From assembly GCF_009663145.1 (NCBI RefSeq), contig NZ_VKHR01000029.1:4996-40758 (forward strand): 35,763 bases of DNA, read 5' to 3'. Shown piece after piece: positions 1 through 9,339 of this stretch. The position numbers and the translations under genes are program-made. Every line of letters begins with the position of its first letter. Position 1 is the stretch's first letter. Under the pieces are notes generated by a model. It was not told the DNA's origin, did not search any database, and saw nothing but the letters and a program-made list of their open reading frames with translations. This DNA is from Shewanella sp. TC10. GTDB taxonomy: Bacteria; Pseudomonadota; Gammaproteobacteria; Enterobacterales; Shewanellaceae.

Positions 1-2185
1 TACTTTTTCTTGCTCGGATGATACCTCTTTGCAAAGCATGGGTTAAATTCAAATATAAAGGTTTGAAAAATATAGCCGCCGGAGCAAAGTTCAAGGTCCT
101 AATACTGACGTAAGTATGGCCTACATTGATACTTTTAGCAGCGGCTAACGCATATTGAACAGTTTCAAATAATAACTCGTTGGTTAATCTTAAGTCTGGG
201 TTTGCGAGCAAAGGTAAATTAATGTGGCCAATGACACACTCAAGATTAACCTTGTTGGCTGAAGAGTTATCTGCAGATGACTTTTCTTTAGCTAAAGGTT
301 CTGGAGATAAGTGACTTAATGAAGAGTAGTTTGGCACATTGGCATTGATTGATAATGCTTGCTGAGAAAGTACCTCTGATATTTGAGTTAAGGTATCTTC
401 TGGGGTAAAAGACTCGGTAAAACAGAATGCAAACTCACCAGGTTTAATCAGATATACTTTACTGTTTAATTGGGATTCAAAATGATTGATTAAGTCTTCA
501 GTGATGATTTTAGTTTCTGTTAACCCAAATTGAATATCTATGTCTGTTAATTGGTTAACGCTCAGTAATGCAATCGTTTTTGGCGCCGTGTTGTCGGACA
601 TGCAGGCTAACAAACCTTGAAAGCCTTTAAGTTGTGTTTGAGGTTCTTGTAACACCTGGGCGGCCATTAAGCTTTTTTGATGTTTCACCGTATTCAAACG
701 TTTTAAGCTATAAAGCCAAGCAAATGACAGGATAAAGATAGTCGCAAGCAAAATAATGATAGCCATTTGCTGATCTTTACTGCTTTCGATATAAGCCGTT
801 AGTTTGTGCTGATAAACGTTTATTTCAAACTTTAACTTTTCTTCGGTCAAACTTGAGTTAAACGCTTCTGCAACAGGCTCTTCTTGAGTGTCCTGTTTCA
901 TTTTAACCAATCTGTCCATCATTTCTAACGCAGCAGGGTAATTGTTCTCTTCACGATAGGCTGTGGCCAGATAATTCAGGGCTTCTTCTTGAGCGTCAGA
1001 TAATTGTTTTGAATCTGCAATAATTAATGCAGCGACGCCATGTTCAATTGTGCCTTTCCAAAGAGATTGCTCTGACATCACTTGAGCAAATAAAAGTTCG
1101 TTATATACAAGGTAATGTAAGATGTTTTTTTGTCTAAATATGTCATTCGCCATCTGCAAATAATTTACCGCTGAATCGTAATTCATCAGGTGAAGGTAAG
1201 CTTCGCCTATATTATGAAAATTCAGTGCTTGGGCTATTTGTCTGTTATTTTTCTCATCCAGTTGTTGAGCATTGAGGTAATAGTCGATTGCTTTATTCCA
1301 TTGCTCCTGATTGGCATAAACCATAGCTATTACTGTCATCGCTTTAGATTGAAGTGCTTCATAGCCTAACTTTTGAAAGCTAATCGCGGCTTCATTAGCA
1401 TTTTTTAAAGCTTCATCCCATTGGCCTAAATCACGATAAGCGCGTGATAACTGAAATTGAGTTTTAGCTTGAATGACAGGGTAATTTAACCGGTTTGATA
1501 TTCGGTATGCTTCACTATGGTGTTGCAGGGCCTTAGCCAGTTGATTACGGCCAGTGTAATACTTTCCTAAAGCGGTTTCTGATTGTGCAATAAAGTAATC
1601 ATTTCGTAATTGATAAGCTATTTCTCTATAGCGTTTATAGTGATAAAGGGCTTGGGTATCTTGCTTGAGGACCGTATGTAAGGAGCTTAAACCATCATGA
1701 ATGACAAATTGTAGCGTGAGACTTTGAGGATCCCTTAAGCTATTAATTTTGTTGATGGCTTCCTTAAACAAAATAATCGATTGCTTATACTGCTGATCTT
1801 CACGGCCTCTAATCCTAGCTTCTAAAAGCAAAATAACCGCCTCGTTCATGGGAGTGGTCGCGATAGATTCAAGTTGCTGAGTCAGTAGTCTTGCTTTTTC
1901 AGTTTTATCTTCAGTTTTTACTGCTGTTTCGATAAATAAGCGCGCTAATGTTTCCAAGTCGGCATGCAAATCTTCAGGGCGATACTTCATTGAGTCTGCA
2001 ACGGCTTCAAACTCTGCCACGTTATTAAATGAAAGAGGAAATTGAGTTTTGCGGACGAGTCGCTCATATAGTGCATGCGGCGTTTCTCTAAACTCAATTT
2101 CGCGCTGCAGATGATCTGCAGCATGAGCAGGTGAAATCACAATAGATAACAACAAGGCATAACTAATTAAAATGAATTTTTGCAT
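1..2185 (-). CDS. TPR-repeat membrane protein with degenerate GGDEF-like C-terminus (3' end outside window)
   Basis: Open minus-strand frame from ATG at 2185 to the window edge, at least 728 codons without a stop; AAGG lies 13-16 nt upstream of the start. It begins MQKFILISYALLLSIVISPAHAAD, a clear signal peptide. The next ~440 residues are helical, Ala/Tyr/Leu-rich units of TPR type (for example around 1150-1680). One membrane helix (AIIILLATIFILSFAWLYSL) lies near residues 473-492, so the TPRs should be periplasmic and the remainder cytoplasmic. The C-terminal part looks like a GGDEF domain in which the signature has become KPGEF (about residue 579), so cyclase activity is unlikely. This resembles the periplasmic TPR-helix-GGDEF sensors common in Shewanella and relatives. 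The function of this one is unknown; an inactive cyclase used as a c-di-GMP receptor or scaffold is inference. The gene is divergent from the M61 peptidase gene. Confidence 0.75.
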   Translation of the reverse strand, partial: MQKFILISYALLLSIVISPAHAADHLQREIEFRETPHALYERLVRKTQFPLSFNNVAEFEAVADSMKYRPEDLHADLETLARLFIETAVKTEDKTEKARLLTQQLESIATTPMNEAVILLLEARIRGREDQQYKQSIILFKEAINKINSLRDPQSLTLQFVIHDGLSSLHTVLKQDTQALYHYKRYREIAYQLRNDYFIAQSETALGKYYTGRNQLAKALQHHSEAYRISNRLNYPVIQAKTQFQLSRAYRDLGQWDEALKNANEAAISFQKLGYEALQSKAMTVIAMVYANQEQWNKAIDYYLNAQQLDEKNNRQIAQALNFHNIGEAYLHLMNYDSAVNYLQMANDIFRQKNILHYLVYNELLFAQVMSEQSLWKGTIEHGVAALIIADSKQLSDAQEEALNYLATAYREENNYPAALEMMDRLVKMKQDTQEEPVAEAFNSSLTEEKLKFEINVYQHKLTAYIESSKDQQMAIIILLATIFILSFAWLYSLKRLNTVKHQKSLMAAQVLQEPQTQLKGFQGLLACMSDNTAPKTIALLSVNQLTDIDIQFGLTETKIITEDLINHFESQLNSKVYLIKPGEFAFCFTESFTPEDTLTQISEVLSQQALSINANVPNYSSLSHLSPEPLAKEKSSADNSSANKVNLECVIGHINLPLLANPDLRLTNELLFETVQYALAAAKSINVGHTYVSIRTLNFAPAAIFFKPLYLNLTHALQRGIIRARKS

Positions 2186-2369
2186 GAATGATTAACAGCC
2201 TTATTATTATTTTGTAAGCTTTTGTTGGAAGTAGGTGGGCGAATAATCGCTGTTGTTATAATATCATTTGTCAAAGTGTAAATTTATGACTGAATATTTG
2301 TATGATATTGAAAACACATAACTACAATACATAAAAACATAACAAGAATAATAACAGAAGGAATGTATA

Positions 2370-4175
2370 GTGAAAGTCTCAAAATTGGCTATTTTTACTG
2401 CAGGAGTATTTTTTTCAGCAAGCAGCTTAGCTGAAGTGAATTACCAGATTGATTTAACTCAACCACAACACCATCTCGCAAAAGTCCAAGTGAGTTTCCC
2501 TGAATCTTCATCTGATGTACTCACCGTTAATCTACCAGTGTGGCGGACTGGTAAATACGCAGTGCTTCCTTTAGCTGATGGTATCCGACTGTTTGACGCC
2601 ACTGACAGCAAGGGTAATCCGTTAACTTGGCAGAGAAGCGCCACTGGCGAATGGAAAATTAACTTAACTAAACCGACTGAAGTTAACGTTACTTATCAAC
2701 TATACGCTAATGATTTAGGGACTCGCGTACGCCACATTGATGGTTCTCATGCTTATTTAGATGCCAGCGGTGTGTTTATGTATAGCCCAGAATTTAGAGA
2801 CGATAATGTTAAAGTGTCGATGAATGTCCCTAAAGGCTGGAACAGTTACTCAGGTATGGAACAAGGGAGAAAGTCTCACTCATTTGTGGCTGATAATTAT
2901 GATGTGCTAATTGATTCACCCATTGAGACTGGTATTAACACACATTATAGCTTTGAAGCCGATGGAAGAGACTACGAACTGGTTTTTTGGGGCGAAGGTA
3001 ATTATGACCCTCAACAAGTGGTAGAAGACCTAACCAAAATTAGTAGTACAGCTAATGTGATATGGGATGATTATCCTTTCGAGCGTTATGTTTATATGGT
3101 CCATGCAACCAGCGGTGCACGCGGTGCAACCGAGCATTTAAATTCTACCATTATTCAGCTGCCACGCTTTAATTTCAGAGAGCGCAAAGATTACCTTCGT
3201 TTTATCAGCACCGCTTCTCACGAGTTCATTCACACTTGGAATGTTAAAGCATACCGCCCACAGGGTTTGGTTCCTTACGATTATCAAGAAGCCAGTATGA
3301 CAGAGCTATTGTGGATGGCTGAAGGTTCAACAAGTTACTTTCAAAATCAGTTGTTGCTGCGCGCTGATGTGATTACGCCAAAAGAGTTTTTTGCTGATTT
3401 GGCCAAGCGGGTTAACAGCAATATGCACAAACCGGGCAGAGAAATCCAATCGGTATCGGAGGCTAGTTTAAACGAGTGGACGAATACTGGTGGGGATTAT
3501 GCCATTAACCACGGGGTTAATATCTACTCTGAAGGCTACTTAGCTTCGTTATCATTAGATTTTAATCTCCTTGAGGACACAAATTTAGCGCATTCTTATC
3601 GGGATGTTCATCGTCAACTTTATCGTGATTTTAAATTACCTAAAGGTTATAACGTTGATGATGTTAAAGGTATTTTGAAAAATTTATCGGGCAAGGATTA
3701 CCAAGCTTGGTGGCAACAACATATTACGTCACCGTTTAGTTTAGATTTTGATTCACTATTAGCACAAGCGGGCTTAGTCATTAGTTTTGGTGAGAAAGAA
3801 GAGGCTACGATTTACAGTGGATTAAAGCTTACTGGTGCACATAACGATTTGACGCTTGCTCACGTTAGCCGTAATAGTCCAGCGTGGAATGCAGGCATTG
3901 TTGCTGGAGATGAAATCGTCGCCATTAATGGATTAAAAGTGACTGCTGCAGGATTTAAAAAACGTTTAGAAGACTTTAAACCAGGTGATGATATTTCAGT
4001 GTCTTTATTCAGTAACGATCAACTAAAGCAAGTGACTTTGACATTGAAAGAGCAGCCAAAGGGTGATCTTAGTATCAAAGGACTTAAAGACGCGAGTAAA
4101 GAGCAAAAAGCTTTCTTAAAAGCGTGGCTTGGAATTGATTGGCCATTTGATGAGTCTGGAAACTTTATCAAATAA
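2370..4175 (+). CDS. Secreted M61 family peptidase (glycyl aminopeptidase type) with PDZ domain
   Basis: 601 aa. GTG start with AAGGA about 8 nt upstream; an ATG seven bases earlier is out of frame. The signal peptide ends near SSLAEV (residues 16-23). The N-terminal beta-rich region (about 24-200) is followed by the gluzincin catalytic core: HEFIH at 284-288, continuing TWNVKAYRP as is typical of M61, with E318 in WMAEGS as the likely third zinc ligand. A PDZ domain lies at about 480-560 (sequence SPAWNAGIVAGDEIVAING). M61 enzymes are zinc aminopeptidases that prefer small N-terminal residues (Gly/Ala); location should be periplasmic or extracellular. Length agrees with the family. A strong hairpin follows the stop, so the gene is probably monocistronic. 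Confidence 0.88.
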   Translation: MKVSKLAIFTAGVFFSASSLAEVNYQIDLTQPQHHLAKVQVSFPESSSDVLTVNLPVWRTGKYAVLPLADGIRLFDATDSKGNPLTWQRSATGEWKINLTKPTEVNVTYQLYANDLGTRVRHIDGSHAYLDASGVFMYSPEFRDDNVKVSMNVPKGWNSYSGMEQGRKSHSFVADNYDVLIDSPIETGINTHYSFEADGRDYELVFWGEGNYDPQQVVEDLTKISSTANVIWDDYPFERYVYMVHATSGARGATEHLNSTIIQLPRFNFRERKDYLRFISTASHEFIHTWNVKAYRPQGLVPYDYQEASMTELLWMAEGSTSYFQNQLLLRADVITPKEFFADLAKRVNSNMHKPGREIQSVSEASLNEWTNTGGDYAINHGVNIYSEGYLASLSLDFNLLEDTNLAHSYRDVHRQLYRDFKLPKGYNVDDVKGILKNLSGKDYQAWWQQHITSPFSLDFDSLLAQAGLVISFGEKEEATIYSGLKLTGAHNDLTLAHVSRNSPAWNAGIVAGDEIVAINGLKVTAAGFKKRLEDFKPGDDISVSLFSNDQLKQVTLTLKEQPKGDLSIKGLKDASKEQKAFLKAWLGIDWPFDESGNFIK

Positions 4176-4202
4176 GCTGACTTAAAGAGCTTCAAGTGAA
4201 TA

Positions 4203-4234
4203 AAAGCCCCCATAACCTAGGTTATGGGGGCTTT
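4203..4234. terminator. Bidirectional intrinsic terminator between M61 peptidase and rdgC
   Basis: Perfect 32-nt palindrome with 15-bp arms (AAAGCCCCCATAACC and its complement), with A/T runs at both ends, 28 nt after the M61 stop and about 60 nt from the convergent rdgC stop. It can serve both genes. Confidence 0.9.
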
Positions 4235-4295
4235 AAAATACAGGCCATTAACTTCTAAATAATAGCTTTTAAATGATTACGGTTAAAACCAGCAA

Positions 4296-5207
4296 TTAAA
4301 TATTTTCTTCAATTGGGCCTAAAGCTTGTTTAATTGAATTAATAAAGGCCACAAGCTCACCACCCATAAGGGCAAAATCAGCATCCAATTTTGCAAGAGG
4401 GTCTTCTGTGCCCACATCATCTGTTGCAGCTCTAAACTCTTCAGAAAATTTAAGGCGCTTAACACTCGCATCTGATTGTAATAAAAAGGCAATAGACTGA
4501 CCAAAGTGAAGTGCAAGCTTATGAACTTGCTTACCTGTCGCTAAATGCGCAAGTACTTCATCTTCTTGAAGAACTTGTTGTTTAAAGCGCACAATGCCGC
4601 CTTCATCAGAATCTGACTTTAGCTCAGCTTCATCTTGCATCTCAAATGGTTGTGGCGAAGCGCCATTACGTAACCACTCTGTAAGGGTGGTTTCAATTGG
4701 CGTAGTGAAGTGCAATGGCACAACAGGAAGACTGCCCAGTGCCTTACGAAGTAAAGCCAGCAATTCTTCAGCCTTAGCTGCACTAGAGCTGTCCACAAGA
4801 ATCATCTCGAGTTCAGGCATGATAAGCGCATGAGTTTGGCTACGACGAGAAAAAGCTCGCGGCAGTAACGTCATGGTTATCTCTTCTTTCATCGCATCTT
4901 TTTCTTTCTTGGTCACTTTGCGGCTTTCTTGATCTTCGATCATTGCCACTTTTTCATCCATGGCTTCTTTAATCACTTGGCCTGGGAGAATTTTTTCTTC
5001 TTTAGTGACACAAATAAGGTGGCGATTCTCAGCGCTGTGCACTAAAGCCTGACCTTTTTTACCTAAGGCATTGGAAAAACCAAACTTACTGATGTCTTGG
5101 CTTGAACAAGGAGAAAAGGTGAAGTCTTCTAAAGCTGTCTCGAGAGCCTCGGTATCGGTAGTGAAAGGCTTATTGAAACGATAAAGGGTGAGATTTTTAA
5201 ACCACAT
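4296..5207 (-). CDS. rdgC: Recombination-associated protein RdgC
   Basis: 303 aa, the usual RdgC length. The N-terminus [15 protein letters not shown] and the segments GFSNALGKK and [15 protein letters not shown] are characteristic of the family. RdgC forms a ring-shaped dimer that binds double-stranded DNA without sequence specificity in the cytoplasm/nucleoid and restrains RecA-mediated recombination. The start is the only reasonable ATG because the family signature begins immediately. Stands alone: the M61 gene is convergent and the porin gene divergent. Confidence 0.95.
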   Translation of the reverse strand: MWFKNLTLYRFNKPFTTDTEALETALEDFTFSPCSSQDISKFGFSNALGKKGQALVHSAENRHLICVTKEEKILPGQVIKEAMDEKVAMIEDQESRKVTKKEKDAMKEEITMTLLPRAFSRRSQTHALIMPELEMILVDSSSAAKAEELLALLRKALGSLPVVPLHFTTPIETTLTEWLRNGASPQPFEMQDEAELKSDSDEGGIVRFKQQVLQEDEVLAHLATGKQVHKLALHFGQSIAFLLQSDASVKRLKFSEEFRAATDDVGTEDPLAKLDADFALMGGELVAFINSIKQALGPIEENI

Positions 5208-5551
5208 ATAAGGCGCTCATCAAAAATTAAAAATGCAGTTTACGGTATCACAGCGCTGGGGTAAACCATCATATCTAGGATGAAAGATTGTCGCTAAATC
5301 AGAATTCATTAAACTGTCATAATTGTGTTTAATTGAGTTTAATTCTTTTAAAACAATATCTTGTTTGTTTCTGTTGGCGTTTAATTTAGCTTTGGCTGAA
5401 TATAATTACTGGATTGAAATATTTCTGCAACAAAACACGTGCAGAATTCGCCTCGTTCCCAAGCTATTGGTTAGCAGTATCCTGTTAGTTCCAGCCAAAT
5501 AGCAGCAAAAACTAGGTGTAAAACACCAATAAATTATGTCTAAAGGATGAA
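5208..5551 (+). promoter_or_regulatory. Porin upstream region with a weak Pho-box-like site
   Basis: 344 nt without a gene between rdgC and the porin. CTGTCATAATTGTGTTT at 5314-5330 has one perfect PhoB half-site (CTGTCAT) followed 11 nt later by a poor one (4 of 7 matches). This is weak evidence for PhoB control of the porin, which sits next to phoBR. The rest is AT-rich with no further element I can support. Confidence 0.25.
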
Positions 5552-6508
5552 ATGATGAACGCTTTTTATAAAACTCTAGTTGCTTCAGCTATTGCTACTG
5601 CTACGCTTTCAACTGCTCACGCTGCAGAACCTATTGAAGTATATGGTAAGTTAAATGTTACTGTTCAGTCTAACGATGAAGGTGATGGTTCAGTTACAGA
5701 AATTCAAAGTAATGCGTCTCGTTTTGGTGTTAAAGGCGGATTCGAATTAAGCGACTCTTTAGAAGCGTTCTACACAATCGAGTATCAAGTTGATACAGGT
5801 AACGCAAGCTCTGATAACTTCACAGCGCGTAACCAGTTTGTTGGTTTAAAAGGTAACTTCGGTTCTTTCGCAGTGGGTCGTAACGACACTTTGCTTAAAA
5901 AGTCACAAGGTAAAGTTGACCAATTCAACGATTACTCTGGTGATTTAAAAGCACTTTTCAAAGGCGAAAACCGTTTAGCGCAAACTGCGACTTACTTAAC
6001 GCCTAAGTTTGGTGATTTCCAACTTGGTGTAACTTACGCAGCTGAAGGCGATAGCAAGCAAGATGAGGATGGATTCAGCCTTGCAGCTATGTACGGTGAT
6101 TCAGGTCTTAAAAAGACACCAGTTTATGCTGCTGTAGCATATGATTCAGAAGTAGCAGGTTACGACATCGTTCGTGGTACTGTTCAAGGTAAAATCGCTG
6201 GTTTCGTACTTGGTGCTATGTACCAACAAGAAGAAGAAGTTGATAGCGGAAACAGCATTGATGGTTACTTATTAAGTGCAGCTTACAAAATTCAACAAGT
6301 GACGTTAAAAGCACAATACCAAGACATGGAAGACAAAGGTGATTCATGGTCAATCGGTGCTGATTACTCACTAGGTAAGCCAACTAAACTATTTGCTTTC
6401 TACACTGACCGTACTTCAATTGATTACGTTTCAGATGACGATGGTGATGTGAGCGAGTTCTCAATCGATGAAAGCTACTTCGCAGTAGGTATCGAACACA
6501 AATTCTAA
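5552..6508 (+). CDS. General outer-membrane porin (gram-negative porin family)
   Basis: 318 aa. Two adjacent ATGs (5552, 5555); AAGGA at 5543-5547 is 4 nt from the first and 7 nt from the second, so the second may be the real start. The signal peptide ends ...STAHA-AEPIEVYGKL. The mature protein has the porin signs: VYGKLNVTVQ first strand, RFGVKGGFEL, FVGLKGNFGSFAVGRNDTLLK (L3 region), alternating aromatic beta strands and C-terminal FAVGIEHKF ending in Phe. It is an outer-membrane trimeric channel for small solutes. Codon use is smooth, as in highly expressed genes. Its position just before phoB suggests a phosphate-limitation porin, but this is inference. Its start region is complementary to the small RNAs encoded at 13.6-14.4 kb (see findings). 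Confidence 0.92.
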   Translation: MMNAFYKTLVASAIATATLSTAHAAEPIEVYGKLNVTVQSNDEGDGSVTEIQSNASRFGVKGGFELSDSLEAFYTIEYQVDTGNASSDNFTARNQFVGLKGNFGSFAVGRNDTLLKKSQGKVDQFNDYSGDLKALFKGENRLAQTATYLTPKFGDFQLGVTYAAEGDSKQDEDGFSLAAMYGDSGLKKTPVYAAVAYDSEVAGYDIVRGTVQGKIAGFVLGAMYQQEEEVDSGNSIDGYLLSAAYKIQQVTLKAQYQDMEDKGDSWSIGADYSLGKPTKLFAFYTDRTSIDYVSDDDGDVSEFSIDESYFAVGIEHKF

Positions 6509-6552
6509 ACTAGGTCGTTATTAATAACGATTTAAGCAGAATAAGTTAATAT

Positions 6553-6587
6553 CACAAAGGAGGCGTAAGTCTCCTTTGTGTGTTTTT
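6553..6587 (+). terminator. Intrinsic terminator after porin
   Basis: CACAAAGGAG / CTCCTTTGTG, 10-bp stem with an 8-nt loop, followed by TG and five T residues, 45 nt downstream of the porin stop. Confidence 0.85.
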
Positions 6588-6669
6588 AAACAATGACCTA
6601 TGCTAAAACGTGATAGATTTATGACAAAAATATGATTTTATAGACCTTATTAGCTTTAAGATCATATTT

Positions 6670-6687
6670 CTGTAATAAAACTGACCA
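6670..6687 (+). promoter_or_regulatory. Candidate Pho box upstream of phoB
   Basis: CTGTAATAAAACTGACCA compared with the PhoB consensus CTGTCATAAAACTGTCAC: one mismatch in the first half-site, three in the second, correct 11-nt phase. It lies 37 nt before the phoB ATG. phoB autoregulation is established in enterobacteria; here it is inferred. Confidence 0.45.
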
Positions 6688-6724
6688 ATAATACTCATGC
6701 GGCAAATTACTCACAGAAAATATT

Positions 6725-7414
6725 ATGACAGCTAAGATTTTAATTGTAGAAGATGAATCAGCCATCCGAGAGATGCTGACCTTTGTTATGGAACAACACG
6801 GCTTTACCACTTCTGCTGCTGAAGATTTTGATTCAGCGATAGATTTACTGCAAGAACCTTATCCTGACCTAATCCTATTGGATTGGATGTTCCCTGGTGG
6901 CAGTGGTATACAATTAGCTAAGCGTTTAAAGCAAGATGAGTTCACTCGCCAAATTCCTATTATCATGCTTACTGCTCGCGGTGAGGAAGAAGATAAGGTG
7001 AAAGGGTTAGAGGTTGGGGCTGATGATTACATCACTAAACCATTCTCTCCTAAAGAGCTTGTGGCACGTATTAAGGCAGTATTACGTCGTAGTGCGCCAA
7101 CTCGTTTAGAAGAAACCATTGATGTGCAAGGATTGCTACTTGATCCTGTCAGTCATCGTGTATCTGTCGGTGAGTCTGTACTTGATATGGGCCCAACAGA
7201 ATTCAGATTACTGCATTTCTTCATGACACATCCTGAGCGTGTTTATAGCCGTGAACAGCTATTAGACAATGTTTGGGGGACTAATGTGTATGTTGAAGAT
7301 AGAACGGTTGATGTGCATATTCGTCGTTTACGTAAAGCGGTTGAAGACTCTGGGCATGATAAATTAATCCAGACTGTTCGTGGTGCGGGTTACCGCTTTT
7401 CGACCAGAATGTAA
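6725..7414 (+). CDS. phoB: Phosphate regulon response regulator PhoB
   Basis: 229 aa, typical PhoB size. Receiver domain at residues 1-120 with acidic pocket E9/D10, phospho-acceptor D53 (LLDWMFPGG), T in MLTARGEE and K in [10 protein letters not shown]. The OmpR-type winged helix is at about 130-229, with the recognition region [19 protein letters not shown] and C-terminal GAGYRFS. When phosphorylated by PhoR it binds Pho boxes and activates phosphate-starvation genes. phoR follows 221 nt later, interrupted by a terminator-like hairpin. The ribosome-binding site is weak. Confidence 0.97.
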   Translation: MTAKILIVEDESAIREMLTFVMEQHGFTTSAAEDFDSAIDLLQEPYPDLILLDWMFPGGSGIQLAKRLKQDEFTRQIPIIMLTARGEEEDKVKGLEVGADDYITKPFSPKELVARIKAVLRRSAPTRLEETIDVQGLLLDPVSHRVSVGESVLDMGPTEFRLLHFFMTHPERVYSREQLLDNVWGTNVYVEDRTVDVHIRRLRKAVEDSGHDKLIQTVRGAGYRFSTRM

Positions 7415-7440
7415 TCACTCATTAAGCCGCGCATAAAATC

Positions 7441-7518
7441 ACTGCTGAATAAGATTGTTTAAAAATGAAACACACAGGAAGTGTTGTTTCAAATTCACAA
7501 TTATTCGGCAGTTTTTTT
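7441..7518 (+). terminator. Long hairpin with T7 tail in the phoB-phoR gap
   Basis: Outer stem ACTGCTGAATA (7441-7451) with TATTCGGCAGT (7502-7512), one G-U pair; continued by ATTGT (7454-7458) with ACAAT (7497-7501); an inner hairpin TGAAACACAC...GTGTTGTTTCA (7466-7491). A run of seven T (7512-7518) follows the outer stem directly. The structure could terminate or attenuate phoB transcription ahead of phoR, so phoR may depend on read-through or on its own promoter in 7519-7635. Confidence 0.7.
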
Positions 7519-7635
7519 AACAATTGGCTATAGTCAGTGACATGATTTTCAGCTATCTTGTGAGCCATTATTCTCCTACCGACAATTAGGTAAAAATCCG
7601 CTAAGGGATTATTTACATTAATTTTTAGGCTGCCT

Positions 7636-8934
7636 ATGTTTCGATCTTATTCTGGATCCCGATTGCTCTTACGTCTCTTTGGAATACTATTCTTTTTTGC
7701 GTTAATCGGTTTCATCATTGATCAAGTTGTACTGACTATAATAGTTGGCAGCGTAGTGCTTTTAGTTTGGCATTACCGACAAATTAGTCGTCTTAATTAT
7801 TGGTTGTGGAAAGACCGTAAGTTAACTCCTCCTCAGGGGTCTGGTAGCTGGGAAGGCATTTTTAATGGTATATACCGTCTTCAAGGTAAAAACCGTCGCC
7901 GAGTAGGTCAATTAGCCTCATTACTTAGCCGCTTTAGACAAGGCGCTGAAGCACTTCCCGATGCCGCTGTGGTATTGGACTCTGAACATAATATTCTTTG
8001 GTGTAATAAACTCGCACAATTGATATTAGGCTTTGTGTGGCCACAAGATAGTGGCCAGCGAGTGGATAACCTCATTCGTCATCCTGATTTTTCTGAGTAT
8101 TTAAAAAAAGGTGATTTTAAAGAACCTTTAGAAATTGCATCTCCAGTATCTGAACAGCGTTTATTAGAGATACGCTTAATGAGTTATGGAGATAAGCAAT
8201 TACTGTTAGTTGCTAGGGATATCACCCGTATTAATCAATTAGAAGGCATGCGCAAAGAGTTTGTTGCAAACGTTTCGCACGAATTGAAAACACCGTTAAC
8301 AGTATTGCAAGGCTATCTTGAAATCATGCAAAGCATGGAAGAGCCTGATAGCATGAACCATAAGCCATTAAACTTAATGCAGCAGCAAACCCGTAGAATG
8401 CAATCTATGGTTGAGCAATTATTGGCGCTTTCTCGCATTGAAGACGGTGCAGATATCGATTTAGAACAAACGATTAATATGCGTGCAATGCTCGATATAT
8501 TAAAAGATGAAGCTTCAGCTCTGGCGCTAGATCAATATGAACTGTCATTCTATGCTGAAGATGATTTAGATTGCCATGGCAATGAGGTGCAACTGCGAAG
8601 TGCTTGTACCAATCTGATTTCGAATGCGATTCGTTATACCGAACCAGGCGGTAAAGTATCAGTGCGCTGGGAGACTGTCCCTACCGGAGCAAGATTCAGT
8701 GTTACCGATACAGGACTAGGGATTGCACCACAGCATATTAATCGGCTAACAGAACGTTTTTACCGAGTTGATAATGCGCGCTCGAGCAAGACCGGCGGTA
8801 GCGGTCTCGGCTTGGCGATTGTTAAACATTCGCTTAACCATCATTACACTGAACTTAATATTACCAGTGAACCTGACAAGGGCAGCTGTTTTAGCTTTAT
8901 TATTCCAACCCATTTAGTGGTCAATAAAAACTAA
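7636..8934 (+). CDS. phoR: Phosphate regulon sensor histidine kinase PhoR
   Basis: 432 aa, matching E. coli PhoR length. Two N-terminal membrane helices (about 10-28 and 30-46), a charged linker (48-95), a PAS domain (about 100-200; AVVLDSEHNILWCNKLAQ), and the HisKA box FVANVSHELKTPLTVLQG with phospho-accepting H215. The HATPase domain has N-box NLISNAIRYTEPGG, G1 DTGLGIA and G2 GGSGLGLAIVKH. It sits in the inner membrane and controls PhoB in response to phosphate through the Pst system. The start ATG has only a weak TAGG upstream. Confidence 0.96.
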   Translation: MFRSYSGSRLLLRLFGILFFFALIGFIIDQVVLTIIVGSVVLLVWHYRQISRLNYWLWKDRKLTPPQGSGSWEGIFNGIYRLQGKNRRRVGQLASLLSRFRQGAEALPDAAVVLDSEHNILWCNKLAQLILGFVWPQDSGQRVDNLIRHPDFSEYLKKGDFKEPLEIASPVSEQRLLEIRLMSYGDKQLLLVARDITRINQLEGMRKEFVANVSHELKTPLTVLQGYLEIMQSMEEPDSMNHKPLNLMQQQTRRMQSMVEQLLALSRIEDGADIDLEQTINMRAMLDILKDEASALALDQYELSFYAEDDLDCHGNEVQLRSACTNLISNAIRYTEPGGKVSVRWETVPTGARFSVTDTGLGIAPQHINRLTERFYRVDNARSSKTGGSGLGLAIVKHSLNHHYTELNITSEPDKGSCFSFIIPTHLVVNKN

Positions 8935-8975
8935 CACTAGTTTTCACGCCTAGCGGTCACAGCTATTGCTTCACT

Positions 8976-9012
8976 AAAAAAGCCTGCCCATTTCATTTTG
9001 GCGGGCTTTTTT
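8976..9012 (+). terminator. Intrinsic terminator after phoR
   Basis: AAAAAAGCCTGCC / GGCGGGCTTTTTT, a 13-bp stem with one G-T pair and a loop of 11 nt, ending in a T run, 41 nt after the phoR stop. Confidence 0.88.
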
Positions 9013-9339
9013 GTGTCTTGACATAATGAACTAAAAAGCAATCCTTTAGGGTGTGATCGGTTTAACATCATAGCTATGCTGATCATTTTTAGTGACTACG
9101 AATATAGTTACATGTTTTACAATATGTATCAGCGTTAATGCTAATATCTAACTACATGAAGCGGTTTCATTATTAAGCTATGAACACGCCCCAAAATATT
9201 ATTGTTGTATAGATTTAAACGTTATTGGCTAATAGATTTAATCGTTATTGCTTTACTGGTTTATTGCCAACCACAGTTAACGCTTTGCTGAGTAAGCAAT
9301 GAGATTTGAAACTGGTTAGTTTTATCTTACAGACTACAA
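9013..9339. other. Intergenic spacer with a small direct repeat
   Basis: No gene seen. TAGATTTAAACGTTATTG (9210-9227) and TAGATTTAATCGTTATTG (9233-9250) form a 23-nt-period direct repeat. I found no convincing Pho box here for the following gene. Confidence 0.5.

Noticed and set aside
5314..5330. Full Pho box in front of the porin
   Set aside because: Only one half-site is good; kept only as a weak remark in the upstream-region entry.
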